Assembly: GCA_018894105.1 (NCBI GenBank)
Contig: CM032126.1
Location: forward strand, 11,373,001 to 11,437,000
Reading direction: 5' to 3'
DNA: 64,000 nt
From: Jacaranda mimosifolia
Taxonomy: Eukaryota; Streptophyta; Magnoliopsida; Lamiales; Bignoniaceae
This document shows positions 37,441-48,599 of the stretch, piece by piece (positions within the stretch are counted from its first letter, which is position 1; each line of letters opens with the position of its first letter). Both the position numbers and the translations under genes were made by a program. The notes beneath the pieces were generated by a model that saw only the letters and a list, made by a program, of their open reading frames with translations, searched no databases and had not been told where the DNA came from.

Positions 37441-38029
37441 AATTATTACTTAACTTGGCCCGTTTATTTATTATTTACTATTTTACTTTTTGGTATTATT
37501 TTGCATTATCATTTACTAAAAAGATAATTTTTTTTAATTTTTCATACGTTTTATTAATGCGATGACTTTATTCCTATTTTTTAATAATTTTTATATTTAA
37601 TTTATCAAATTCTATAATTTCAATTAAATTTAGGACTAAAATCCTTATCTTCATAATTTTTAATATTTTTTTATTTATATTTTTAACTTGTTATTTCTTT
37701 ATTAATATTTTAATTAAAGCAAGGTACTTGACTTTTAACAACTTTTCGTATTTTATTAATTTTTTCTTAAAGTAATAGTTCTTATAATATATATTTAATA
37801 AAAAGTCGAGAATTTAACTTATGAACATAGTACATATTTTAACATAATCATTATTTAAAAATAACTAATAAAGGTCGAGATTTTGAGTCCCAATTATTTT
37901 AGATGTGTTTTGTAAAATATAATATAATTAAAGTGAGAACTAAAAGGTCCCAATACCTGTTTAAAAAAGTATATGTATTTATATTTAATAATTTTCTATA
38001 ATTTTGATTAAAATTGAACATGATCTTTT

Positions 38030-39313
38030 AGGGCTTCTTCTCCTATGTTTTGGGTATTTTCTAGAAAATATTTTGGGAGAATGGATTTTTGGGAGAAAAA
38101 TTGGAGAACGTGTCAAGTATTTTTTTTTGGGGGGGGGGCATGGAAAATAATTTGAGAATGAGTTGTTTGTTTCTTTATGTTTTGGCAAACTTTACTGTTG
38201 ATATGTCAAATCAATTGTAGTTTTGTTGGGTTTGTAGGGTAAAATTGATTTTTTTTTTTATGTAATATATGTATGTGTATTTATAGTTGGATGATGTGTG
38301 TATATTATGCAATGATTGATCTATGGTTGTAATAAAATGATATGTAATAAATTCAAATGGTGATTTATTTTTATATTTATATTTTTATAAATTTAACATT
38401 AGCAAATAATGTATTATTTGGAAGAAAATACTTATTAATAAGTATTAATTATTTTTGAATCATAATTATATTTTAATTATAAAAAATTGGCTAATATCAT
38501 AATTATATCATAATTGTTAATACGACTTATATAAAAAAACTATTATTATACATTAATTATAAATCAACTATTGTTTATTAATTAAATATAATTATTTAAC
38601 TACTTATTATTTACAAGTTATGTATAAGTAAAACTAAATTATTTATCTAAATAAATAATATATATAAGACCTATAATTCATCAAATTAAAAAAAAATTCA
38701 TATTATATGAAATTAAATCATCTTAAATTATTTATTAAATAAATAAAAATAATATTTAATTATACCTTAAATATGAAACATAATTAATATATAAATAACA
38801 AGTTATTTAATTACTTTAACTCATTATTTAACTAATATATTATTAAATAAATAAATTACTTAGTAATAATAAAAATAATTTTTACTTAAATTTAATTAAT
38901 TTTCTCAACAATTACTTTAATTTTATTAATATTAATTTAGTAAACATAATAGATTATTAAATAAATATCATACTAGAATTAATTTTTTTATTATAACTTT
39001 AAATAAAATGTGTAGATTGATATTTAATGAAAATTAATTTTTTTGAAGAAGATTAATTTATATCAAATTAAAACATCTTAAATTATTTATTAAATAAATA
39101 AATATAATATTTAATTAATAGATTAAATATTAAATATAATTAATTAATTAATTAATTTAATACTTTATTTAGTAAATAAATTATTTATTAACATTAACTA
39201 ATTTTTTTATAATTAGTTTAATTAAATTTGTAAATATAAGTTGTAGGACTTTTTAAAATAAAATTTTAATATTTCCATATGTGTGTGTGTGTGTGCGTGC
39301 GCGCATGTGTAAA

Positions 39314-39361
<48 letters not shown>

Positions 39362-39575
39362 TGAGAGTGATAAATAAATGAGTGATGTGAAAGGTAGAAT
39401 GAGAAATGAGGGGGTATGTGTGGTTTTCAAGGTATGTATTTTGAAATTGACTTGTGAGGATTTTTTAGGTATTAAAATTTTGTATTTTAGGAGAAGAATT
39501 GGAGAATATGTACACATTTTGTAATTGTCATGGGAATTGAAAAATATTTTAGAAAATACCAAGAGAACAAACCCT
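38030..39575. mobile_element. Large non-autonomous hAT-like TIR element
   Basis: The left end AGGGCTTCTTCTCC with GGGTATTTTCTAGAAAATAT, and the reverse complement of the right end (AGGGTTTGTTCTC with GGTATTTTCTAAAATATTTT), form a ~45-bp imperfect inverted repeat. Flanks GATCTTTT (38022-38029) and TAACTTTT (39576-39583) match at 6 of 8, suiting an old 8-bp hAT duplication. The interior is almost pure AT-rich DNA and ends in a dinucleotide microsatellite. No transposase. Confidence 0.6.
39279..39366 (+). repeat. (GT)n/(GA)n compound microsatellite
   Basis: GT repeats broken by GCGC and AAAT, followed by about a dozen GA units. The His/Thr and Ser/Leu runs in an overlapping minus-strand frame are produced by this repeat. 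Confidence 0.95.
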
Positions 39576-39643
39576 TAACTTTTGAATTGAGTATTTGAGT
39601 GGGAGGGATGGGGCATGGGATTAATGTGGGTAGTTTATTCTCA

Positions 39644-39906
39644 AAGGCCTAGTTTACTTTATTGGATAAGAGGGAATGAAAGCTCACATCCTGAAAAATT
39701 CAATGCACACTTAAATTGATGAAAGCCCCATAGATGAGGCTTGACCCGACACCATATAGGATATGGGATGATTAATAATAATTAATGGCCTTGTGGGATT
39801 AAAGCTTAAATGACCCATATGCTCTCATTATAGGTCTACTAAATTACCTTAATTATGTCCCGACCACTTTCTCTATTTGGGCCCTTCTCCAATCCAAACA
39901 CTATGC

Positions 39907-39958
<52 letters not shown>

Positions 39959-40621
39959 GGTCCTTCTCCAGACCAAACACTATGTAGTCATAATAATAAT
40001 AATTATTATTATTATAATTATTAATATAATTATTAATTATTTGAATATTAATAATAATAATAATATATTATTTTTATTTCTACTACTATTACTACCATTA
40101 TTATTATTATCATTATATAATAGTAATTGAGGTAATGATATTAGTAGGAAATTTTCATAGTATTTTGAAAAGAAATTAATTCTAAATGAAATATTTAATT
40201 TTCTTTGAAAAATAAAAATAAGAAATTGTAAAACAAAATAAATATACCCAACATTTTATGCCAAATAGTTGGATGAAGAAGAAATAATCATTTTGGGAAC
40301 TTTTGGGAGAAGATCAAATAGTTTGATATTGTGTTGGAGAGGAAAAATAAATTATTTATATTAATAAATAATTTTATAATAAATTGTGTTGGAGAGGAAT
40401 AATAAATAATTTTATACTTAAGGATATTTTAGTCTTTTAAAGTTTATCCCAATATTATCATTCATCAAAGTAAACATTCAATACAATTATCTACCTTTAT
40501 AAGCCATATCATCCCACCAAGTAAATACAATTTAAAAAGTACAAAATTATTCTAATCATATTCTTCATCCCTTATTTAATCCTATCACTCTACATCCCAT
40601 ATCACTAAGTAAACGGGCCTT
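39644..40621. mobile_element. TIR element (AAGGCC..GTTTACTT family)
   Basis: The left end AAGGCCTAGTTTACTT and the reverse complement of the right end (AAGGCCCGTTTACTTAG) match except for a dinucleotide. The inner arms (ATAAGAGGGAATGA vs GATATGGGATGTAGAGTGAT) are weaker. The 978-bp body has no coding sequence and contains a TAA microsatellite. The target duplication could not be fixed. The family may be PIF/Harbinger or hAT. Confidence 0.5.
39907..39958 (+). repeat. (AAT)n microsatellite with duplicated flank
   Basis: About seventeen AAT units. The sequence before it (CTTCTCCAATCCAAACACTATG) recurs right after it as a similar ~22-bp block (39961 onward), which then enters a second, imperfect AAT tract (39989-40085). 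Confidence 0.9.
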
Positions 40622-41749
40622 AGTGGATGAGGGTAGGAGATGGGATAAGGTGGGGTTTATATCTTTTTTTATCTTATTTGTTTAATTTTTAATTTTGATG
40701 CATTTAAATTATAATTGTTTTGGAAAAAATTATGACTTTTAACCTTAACTTTTGAAAAGGATAATATATTTTTTTTAGTTTTATATTTATAAATTTTGGT
40801 AAATTAATTTTTCAAGATTTGACAATGGAAGTTTATCAGATTTCGTCACATATTAAACATATAAAATGAAACATAAGTAATAAAATATATATATTTAAAT
40901 TTTTAAACATTTAACAAGGAATATATTTATATATAAGTTTTTTGCCTCAAAAGAAACTTATGTTTTCTTATTATTTGATAAAAAAGTAAGTTGAATATTA
41001 CTTATTTTATATAATGTTATTGTTTCCTACTCTAAAACTGTATTTTCTGGATAATATTTTTTTTTATAAATATAATCAAACACAATTATTTTGCAAATAT
41101 TATTACTTAAAACTATTATTATTTATCCTCATATTTACGAATTATAACAGTAAATAAAAGATATTAAATCTATTATTATGAAATATTACAATATAACACA
41201 TAATAAGCCATTAGAACATGTGTAAAAGAATTAAAGACCAAATTTAGGACAATATTAAGCCACACTGGCAAATTAATTTTAATATTTGACATTAAACTAA
41301 ATTATTAATTATCACTAATCTTTATATTTATTATTGTAGATGCAACAACCAACTTTGTTGATAATACATTAACGAGATAATATGAATTAAATCAATTAAA
41401 TTTCAAACAATAAAATATGGAATAAGAAATTTAGCTTTAATTAAGCATTAAATAAATTGATTAAAGTTTGGGAGTAATTGATTAAAATTAAGGATGAAAA
41501 ATCATTTATGCCAAGAGTTATCTCTAGACCATGGGCATGCGCTTGCCTTGTTGCCCTTGCATTGCAAGGCCTTCCGTGCACTAGAGCAGTCACCTCTAGT
41601 TGGTCCTTTTAGTGATTACAAAAATGACACCGACCATAGGTAGGTTGCTAGTCTCCTACTCGCATTGCCTCTCCCGAGACTCTGAATATTGCATAGATGA
41701 ACATTGGCAATTCCCATCATTTCTTTGTCAAGACTGTTTCTTGGGACTA
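40622..41749. other. AT-rich intergenic sequence
   Basis: 40622-41480 is AT-rich with no feature. 41500-41749 is less AT-rich and may be the decayed continuation of the gypsy relic that follows, but no motif could be read. Confidence 0.4.
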
Positions 41750-43063
41750 TTTAGAGTCTGAACTACAAACTCCTCTAAATATCCCCACTGGATTAACTTT
41801 TCAATTTCATCCCTTAAGTCGCAACTTCTTTAGTAGTATGCCCCGATCATAGTGAAAGCAACAGTACTTCTTGAACTTTTTGTCTCTTGGGATTATCCAT
41901 CATTTTCGAGAGATGTTATACTAAGCCTTGCTGTTCGGTTACAATCAGTATTTTCATACTTAAGGCGTTCAGGTTAGTATACCTAAATAATAATTTAGGA
42001 AGGTTGCGGCAGCAGTTGCTCGGCTTCTTGCGTGTGTTAGTCCCTTTCTCTAGCACCTTCCACTTATTGGCGTCTACAGATCAATCACTTCCTTGATTCA
42101 AATGTACTTCTTTGCTCGGATGAGGAGTTTCTCAAGGGTGGTGGGCGGCTTTCATGCAATGGATGATACAAGGCACTCTTAGTTAAGATAGGGATCTCAT
42201 GGATTGCTTGGCTGAATAGATTAATGTACTCAATCAAACTTTCTGCATTTTTCTGTTTGATAGGAAACAATATGTTGCTATTTTAGGGTACTCGCAGTTG
42301 AAGGAGAAGTTGTGGAGGAAGTTCTGCACTAACTGCTTCCATCCAATGATCAATATTCCGGCAATCATCTAGTTGAATCATGCCAGGGCAGCATTTGGTT
42401 AACAATGTATAGAATGCCTTGCAATAGGTAACTTCCTTTAGATGATAGAGCTCCATTTGTGCCAGGAAATTATGCAAGTATTCTTGGGGGCCACTCATAC
42501 CCTCGAACTCTGGAGTTTCATGACCTTTATGCCATGGGGAGTGATTTTGCCAAGATGATTGAGCAGAAAAGGCTGGCATATGAAGGGCAATAATAAAGAC
42601 GAATACTCACTTCCTGCGCCGACAGTGCATCGAGGGATGGTGAAACGAGTAAAAGCTCCAGCCTTGGTAGGTAGTTGTTGGGACTTATCAGCATGGAGGA
42701 AGGACTGTACATCCACTTGTTGTTGTTACAGAGAGGTCGTGCCTCGTTTACCGTCTATTTGGTTTTCTCAGGAGCGATGATGCTTCTCGACTCTAGCAAT
42801 AGAACTGGGATTGCTCCGTGTGGTGCTTATTATTATATTTGGCTAATGCTTTAGCTATAGCTCGCGTTGAGTCATCTTCCGCTGGTGTTAACAAGGCCTC
42901 CAGGTATTAAGGACACACCGGGCGCTTGTTCAATCACCAGAGTGGCTATGCGTTTTGTCAATTGTTCTCTATATTCTCTCTTTTGGGTGCCTCTGGGGCA
43001 TTAGAGTCTCGAGCTCTGAATCTCATTTGCATTCTCAGCATTCCGTATATTAAAAGGGAGTTT
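41750..43063 (-). pseudogene. Ty3/gypsy gag relic (minus strand)
   Basis: 42283-42579 (minus) reads TPEFEGMSGPQEYLHNFLAQ, MELYHLKEVTYCKAFYTLL. It matches the capsid region of plant gypsy gag proteins (DP-DHL--F---M-L--------CKAF--TL). 42085-42270 continues as LFSQAIHEIP after FPIKQKNAESLIEYI (the LF-I-Q---ESL--Y---F-Q---EI motif). About 41800-41890 gives LKGDEIEKLIQWGYLEEFV, the conserved stretch after the FHRDHGHDTEEC segment. The pieces lie in the expected N-to-C order but in different frames, so the gene is broken. It begins just inside the PBS-like site at 43064-43080. Pol is absent. Confidence 0.75.
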
Positions 43064-43080
43064 CTACAGACGACGCCAAA
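43064..43080 (-). other. PBS-like site of the minus-strand gypsy relic
   Basis: The minus strand reads TTTGGCGTCGTCTGTAG. Many plant gypsy elements have TTTGGCGCCGTCTGTGG at the start of the interior, next to the 5' LTR. One or two transitions separate them. It implies that LTR sequence lies at 43081 and beyond. Confidence 0.55.
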
Positions 43081-43330
43081 TAATATTAGATAGAATAGGA
43101 TTTTATGTCATTTCCATAAATTAAGGAATGATGGATTTCTACTCCTGGAAACATGCCTGCATAGAGTCACTGCTCAAGTTGAAAAATGATTGCTTCCATA
43201 CCTTTTCAGTTGTGGAAGTTGGTTTTTTTACTAGTCAAGTCCTTGGTTAGCTTAAGCCCATTTAGGTTGGGATTTTGAGTGGACTTAGTTAGGTGTATTT
43301 AGTGATTCTTTTTACCTAATTAATTTGGTA
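43081..43330 (-). repeat. LTR 3' end remnant of the minus-strand gypsy relic
   Basis: Located where the 5' LTR should be relative to the PBS and gag, and shares the CCTGGAAACATGCCTGCATA-type block with 36945-37395. The far edge is not identifiable, and no intact TG..CA terminus remains. Confidence 0.4.
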
Positions 43331-45167
43331 TCTTATTGAACTTTTATTTTTATACCTTTAGTGTTTTAATTTAGCATTAAATGACAATTGCGGCTGGAAA
43401 TGAGAAGAATTGGAAAATGGGAAGAAGAGCATTATAATAAAAAGGAAAAAAAATGTTCTATTTCATTCTTGCGAATGCAAATATTTTTAGGAAATGATAC
43501 AAAACAAATTCATTAGCTTCCTAAAATTTTAAGCAATTTTTATTTTTAAGCAGGGTAAAATCGTAAAATAAAGTAAGATGAGGCTTAAATTTGAGCTTTT
43601 CAGTTCTAGGTCTAATCCAACTTCAAATTATTCGGGCACTTGTTTCAACACTTAGTTGACGTTGTCTACGATCCATGACGTTTTGTTTTGGTCATAGGAC
43701 AAACAATCTCAATCATTGAAAAAATTTAATCTGAACCATTCATTTAAAAGCAACATTGTTTTTTGAAAAAAGCACTCAACTATAGCACAAAAACTTAAAT
43801 ACCCTTGATTTATGTTACATAAAAGATAGAATGCCTAAAGTATTTTTAATTTATAAATAGATAATATAATTGAAAAAATGACTAAATTATTTTTAACAAA
43901 AAAATTAATAATATGATTTATATTGTTTTATTTACTTAGATTAAAAATTGAATGGTGATTGAACTATTCTCTAACTTTCATAACATTCAACAAAGTTTTT
44001 TCTTAATTCTTTTCTTTTTTATTTCAAATTTTGTTTTCTTTTATTTTTTTAAATTTTTTTCCTTTTATTTTTTCTTTCTTTTCTTCTTAAGTTTCTTTAT
44101 TTCTCTTTCCACATTTTTTTCTTTTTTTTTTTAAAGAGTATGTTTTATGTATGTGTAAATGCTCAATTTCATATTTCTACTAAATAATAAGATGAATTAT
44201 TTTAAAAAATACACTTACTTAATCCGATATCCTCTTCCTTTTTTTTCTTTTAAGAATTTTCAGTATTTAAAAAAATAAATAAATAAACTAAGTATAATGA
44301 AACCAAGGAACAAAAAAGAACCAATAAAAACATATTTCACAAGATTTTAAAGTACTTCAAAAAATTTCATGAAAAATTTTAAAAAATATTAAAATATGTA
44401 AAAATATTTATTAGGGTTTGTAGTATATTTTTAGTATAATTTTGAGTATTATAAATTAATACAATATATTAACCATGGCTGTTACGGCAATAATGATAAT
44501 ATTTCATAAAGGTTTCATTCAACTAATAAAATACGTATATATTGAAGACCTATTATAAAATATAATAAAAGTAAAATTGTTTTGAGAAAAAAGTTCATGC
44601 AACATAATAAAAATTAATACCCAGACCTATATACATATTTAATTATTAATAAAATTTTCATATTTAAAAATTAGAAAACATATCTAAATTTGAATTTTGA
44701 TTTAATAAAGTTGAAAAATAAATTAAAATAATAAATACAACTAAATTAATTTATTTTAATTCATTTACCAATTAAAAAATAAATAAAATGACTTATCAAA
44801 AATACTTCTTAAATATTAATAACACTTCTTAATTATTGAATAGTGTCTTTTTATTAAGAGAATAAGAGTATGAGTTTAAGAGAATAATGAGTAGGGTAAT
44901 TTAGTAAATTGTTAGTAAAATATTCTATCAATAGTGTTATGAAAGTGGAATTAATAAATGTTTATGAATAACTTAAATTTAAAGATTCTTTTTCAATGTT
45001 TGAGATCTTTTATTCTAATGTTAGGCCAAAACAAACGTCACGGCTTATATACAACCCCATTTAGTTTAGAAGCTAAGCATAAGTTCACTAATTAGCGCTA
45101 TTCGGCATTTAGATTTACCCCCATGTACTGGCAGTAACACAAAGGACAACGATCAAAAACAAAAAGA
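43331..45167. other. AT-rich intergenic sequence
   Basis: Long AT-rich DNA with a T-rich tract at 43990-44135 (source of a Phe-rich frame). No gene, RNA or repeat ends recognised. Confidence 0.45.
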
Positions 45168-45546
45168 TTTAAACGGTGTTTGGCTAAATTTATATGTCCT
45201 AAAAAATCTTAACAGCTTATAAAATGTTAAAAAGTATGTGATAATATTTTTTTTTTAAATGAGCTTATAAAATCCTAAATAAGATAATCTTATAAAAAAA
45301 AATTCGAAAAAGTAAGGAGATCTTAACTTATTTTCAACATCTTAACAAATTCCTTCAATTTTAATTATTTTAACATAAAATTGTTATTACTGTCATTTTA
45401 TAAGATTCAAAATCTTATTTTATTCTAACATTTCAACAAATTATTTTAAAAATAAGATGTAACATCTTAGAAGCTCCCAAAATATCTCATAAGATGTAAG
45501 AATTTATGAAATCTTTTACATAAATTTGACCAAACACCTTCTAAAT
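45168..45546. mobile_element. MITE with GGTGTTTGG terminal inverted repeats
   Basis: The left end TTTAAACGGTGTTTGGCTAA and the reverse complement of the right end (ATTTAGAAGGTGTTTGGTCA) match over most of ~25 bp and continue AAATTTATG. The body is 379 bp, AT-rich and non-coding. The target duplication is uncertain. Confidence 0.6.
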
Positions 45547-46023
45547 CATATGAAGTAAAGAAATTACTTTCTAGTATATTTATAAATAAATTTTAAAGTT
45601 GAGATTCACCAAATATATTCCACATAGGGCTCCACATGTACAAGCGAATTCTAGAAAACTATCTTCCATTGTAAAATTGAAAAGCATAACATGTCTTAAG
45701 ATTCATTGCATCCTTTGCATAAATTAAACGTGCACGTCACACAGCCAAAACTGAAAACGGAAATTCTTTAACATTATGTATAATTGTAACTCTTGCGTTA
45801 TGTTAACTTTGAAAAATATTTGTGGTGCACTATCAAAAGTAGCAAAAGCCAACAACGAGGAGACTTTAGTATTGGCGTCAATCAGAAGGTGGTGAGCTTT
45901 TCCATTTTAAATGAGTTGATATGCGACTGCAAAGAAGTGCATAGGATTGGAATTCCGACTCAAATAATTATGCATAATACTTGGAAAGATAACAATGCTC
46001 CTTTTGACTTGACTTGCTCCAGT
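45547..46023. other. Intergenic sequence with an unassigned frame
   Basis: A plus-strand frame at 45793-46077 (94 residues) runs across the border of the following MITE and has no recognised motif, so it is not called as a gene. Confidence 0.4.
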
Positions 46024-46509
46024 GAGCGTTCGGTTATGTTTTTTCAAAATAATTTTATTTTAAGGAAACATAATTAAATATACACTCATTTTATCTTTAA
46101 AACATTAAAATAGAATTTTTCAAAATATCCTCTCATATATTTCATTATTCTCAAAACTTTCTCATTTTTTAATACATATATATATATGTATATCATATGC
46201 ATCATATATATATATATATATATATTTTATTATTATTCTTACAATAAAAAAATTTACTCAATTTCATTCTTACCCCCAAAAATCTAATAAAAAAGCATTG
46301 ATTTGATTGCTACAATAAAAAATGTTTCCTCCCAAATATAAACAAGCATACCAACACCCTCTAAAACAAATTTTTAACTATTTTCCAAAACATAACAAAA
46401 AATCCATAGCATTCCCCAACACAACTTTCACATTCTCCAATCTCACTTATAACATTCATTCCCCAAAACACATATCACAATCAAACATAAAACGTAACCA
46501 AACATTACC
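46024..46509 (+). mobile_element. Terminal-hairpin MITE, copy 1
   Basis: It starts GAGCGTTCGGTTATGTTT and ends AAACGTAACCAAACATTACC, forming inverted ends of the GGGAATGTTTGGTTATGTTT type. Just inside the left end GGTTATGTTT is followed by GGAAACATAATT, a decayed hairpin. A TA-repeat core (46170-46220) and ACCCCCAAAAATC..CAA are shared with copy 2. Confidence 0.6.
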
Positions 46510-46599
46510 TTGAAAATTTTGTCCAAGTGTTTTAATTAAAAGATGTTATAAATTTTTATATTTTATAAAAGTACTATACTTTTTTTTTTTTTAAATGAA

Positions 46600-46955
46600 G
46601 GCTTTGTTTGGTTATGTTTCCTCAGAACAATGCTGTTCCGGGGAAACATAACCAAACATATCTCCATTTTTTCTCCAAAATGCATATTCTTCAATATATA
46701 CATATATATATATTATATATATACATCATATATATTTTATTATTATTCTAATATTAACACAATCACTCAATTCCATTTTCACCCCAAAAATCCAACAAAA
46801 AAACATTAATTTGACTGTTATAGTAAAAAATGTCTCTCCCAAAATATAAACAAACATACCAAAAAACAACTTGAATATTTTTTAATAATTCATTCTCCCA
46901 AAACACATAATAAATACATAATAAAATCAAACAAAAAACATAACCAAGCATAACC
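46600..46955 (+). mobile_element. Terminal-hairpin MITE, copy 2
   Basis: Same family as copy 1 (shared AAATATAAACAA-CATACCA, CATAACCAA-CATAACC). The left end holds a perfect 17-bp hairpin: TGTTTGGTTATGTTTCC (46605-46621) and its complement at 46642-46658, with a 20-base loop. The right end carries another inverted copy of the arm (AACATAACCAAGCATAACC). Non-coding. Confidence 0.7.
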
Positions 46956-47496
46956 GAAGTATTTGAATAAAACAAGCTTACGAAATTTATAAGAAAATAG
47001 TAATAACAATTATGTAATTAATATGTTTAAAATTGAAAATTGTTGATAATATTTTAAAAATAAATTAAAATTTTCTCACATTCTCTAAAATGAGTGATTT
47101 ATAAAATTTTAATATTTATTGAGCCTATAAACTCTTGGATTCTTTTATTAAATATTTTATAAATTTTTAAACATCTTATAAAATATTTTGATTAATTTAT
47201 AAGTTCAGCATGAGCCCATCTAAATTGAAAAAAAAGGTAATATTCGAAAAAATGATAATAAAACACCATCCATTATCAATATCCACTTGAAAAGCAATTA
47301 ATTGTAATGATTTCTTATTGACAGATAACTACTAAGCCCAAATCGAAAGTAACAAAAACATAGAACTAAACGAGAGAATTCGGTAGTTATTCATTCATTA
47401 ACTCCTTATTGACCTTGATGCTTAATTTGCAGAAATTTCTGATCTACATTTGCGAATAATATTATCTCAGATCAATATATATCGAACAGAGTCTAG

Positions 47497-48525
47497 CTAG
47501 AAATCCGCTTTCCATCCATATCCCGGCGATTGACAATAGAACGCCCTAAACTCACACTTGGGCGAAACAGCCTTCAATAGAAGCCTGGCAGTATCCTCCT
47601 GCTTCACCTTAGCCTCTTCCTTCTCCACCAGCACGGCAGCCACAATCCTCTCGTAACCACCACCTCCCCCGGCCACATACGCCACCAATGCCGCCTGCAC
47701 AGGCCCAAGACTCGGATTATAAGCCGCGGATTCAACATATGATCCCCCATACACCTTCCCTTCACAATCCATTAATGCCACTCCCGACGGGCACCCGCTG
47801 TATGGTGCGTGTGAACTGTTTGCAGCTTCCAGCGCTGCTTCCTTCAAAAGGGCCTCATTCTTTTCAACATTTTCGCAATTCCCGTTACTTAATTTATCAA
47901 AATTATTGTTTCCGTTGCAAAAATTCCTCGAAATTTCATTTATGAGTGCATCGCTTTCTGGCAATAGATGCAGCCCATTGTTATGTTGCTCAAGGAGGAG
48001 AGGAGTTTCTTGATCAAGCAAATCGTGTGGGCCAAACGGATTCGGAAGAATTTTGGATAACGGTTTGAAGCTGGGAGCAATATTATCAAAATTTTCCGTC
48101 TTTCCAAGGTCTCGGATGCGGTGTTCTTGATTGGTGATGAGGATTTGGAGGGAGGAGGAGTGTCGGAGTTCCTGGAAGAACTGGCGGCAGTGGGCACAGG
48201 GGGCGGCGGAGACGGCCATGGAAAGGAGGCGGACGCAACGGTTAAGGGCGACATTTGTGAGCAGGAACTGCTCGGCATGAACGGAGTGGTGAAGGGGAAC
48301 GCCGGGAAATTCAAGATTCACGCCGATGAATACGCGGCCATCAGAGCCAAGGCCGACGGCGCCGACGTGGAAGTTTGATATGGGAGGCCTGGCGAGGGAC
48401 TGTGCGGAGGGCACGAGGTGGGGGAGGAGGTGAAGCACTGATGGGAGGTTCAAAGATTCGGCCATTGATTCTGCTTCAGAGGCTTCCATTACGAATTTGG
48501 TTATTATGGGTTGATTCTGATTCAT
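47497..48525 (-). CDS. CDA: Cytidine deaminase, plant CDA1-like, single exon
   Basis: 342 residues. It hydrolyses cytidine and deoxycytidine to uridine and deoxyuridine plus ammonia in pyrimidine salvage; the plant enzyme is probably cytosolic. The N-terminal catalytic domain (about 45-135) has the substrate-site strand NFHVGAVGLG (51-60), GVNLEFPG (68-75), the zinc ligand and catalytic glutamate HAE (83-85), and zinc ligands PCAHC (C110, C113). A C-terminal deaminase-like domain (about 222-330, APYSGCPSGVALMD, VESAAYNPSLGPVQAAL) lacks HAE, as in other plant and E. coli-type dimeric enzymes. The length slightly exceeds the ~300-residue Arabidopsis CDA1. Met1 (48525) is chosen as the first ATG after a TATA box; Met13 or Met21 would give a start closer to relatives. 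The frame is intact and GC-richer than its surroundings. It is the only convincing intact gene here. Confidence 0.95.
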   Translation of the reverse strand: MNQNQPIITKFVMEASEAESMAESLNLPSVLHLLPHLVPSAQSLARPPISNFHVGAVGLGSDGRVFIGVNLEFPGVPLHHSVHAEQFLLTNVALNRCVRLLSMAVSAAPCAHCRQFFQELRHSSSLQILITNQEHRIRDLGKTENFDNIAPSFKPLSKILPNPFGPHDLLDQETPLLLEQHNNGLHLLPESDALINEISRNFCNGNNNFDKLSNGNCENVEKNEALLKEAALEAANSSHAPYSGCPSGVALMDCEGKVYGGSYVESAAYNPSLGPVQAALVAYVAGGGGGYERIVAAVLVEKEEAKVKQEDTARLLLKAVSPKCEFRAFYCQSPGYGWKADF

Positions 48526-48582
48526 TGTGTGTGTTTTGTAAGTGAGTTTCCCAGAAATGAAAGGGGGATCAACTGGTGGGGG

Positions 48583-48590
48583 TATTTATA
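48583..48590 (-). promoter_or_regulatory. TATA box candidate for the CDA gene
   Basis: The minus strand reads TATAAATA, 58 bases before the ATG at 48525. This is close but plausible for a short leader. No other core element was recognised. Confidence 0.55.
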
Positions 48591-48599
48591 AGATTGATT

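Noticed and set aside
39266..39562. 98-residue frame with Ser/Leu and His/Thr repeats
   Set aside because: Encoded by the GT/GA microsatellite.
43952..44134. Phe-rich 60-residue frame resembling a membrane peptide
   Set aside because: Falls on a T-rich low-complexity tract with no start context or homology.
45793..46077. 94-residue frame before the hairpin MITE
   Set aside because: Runs into the MITE and has no motif.
47688..48378. Several frames overlapping the CDA gene on both strands
   Set aside because: Shadows of the GC-richer CDA coding sequence; they lack any domain.
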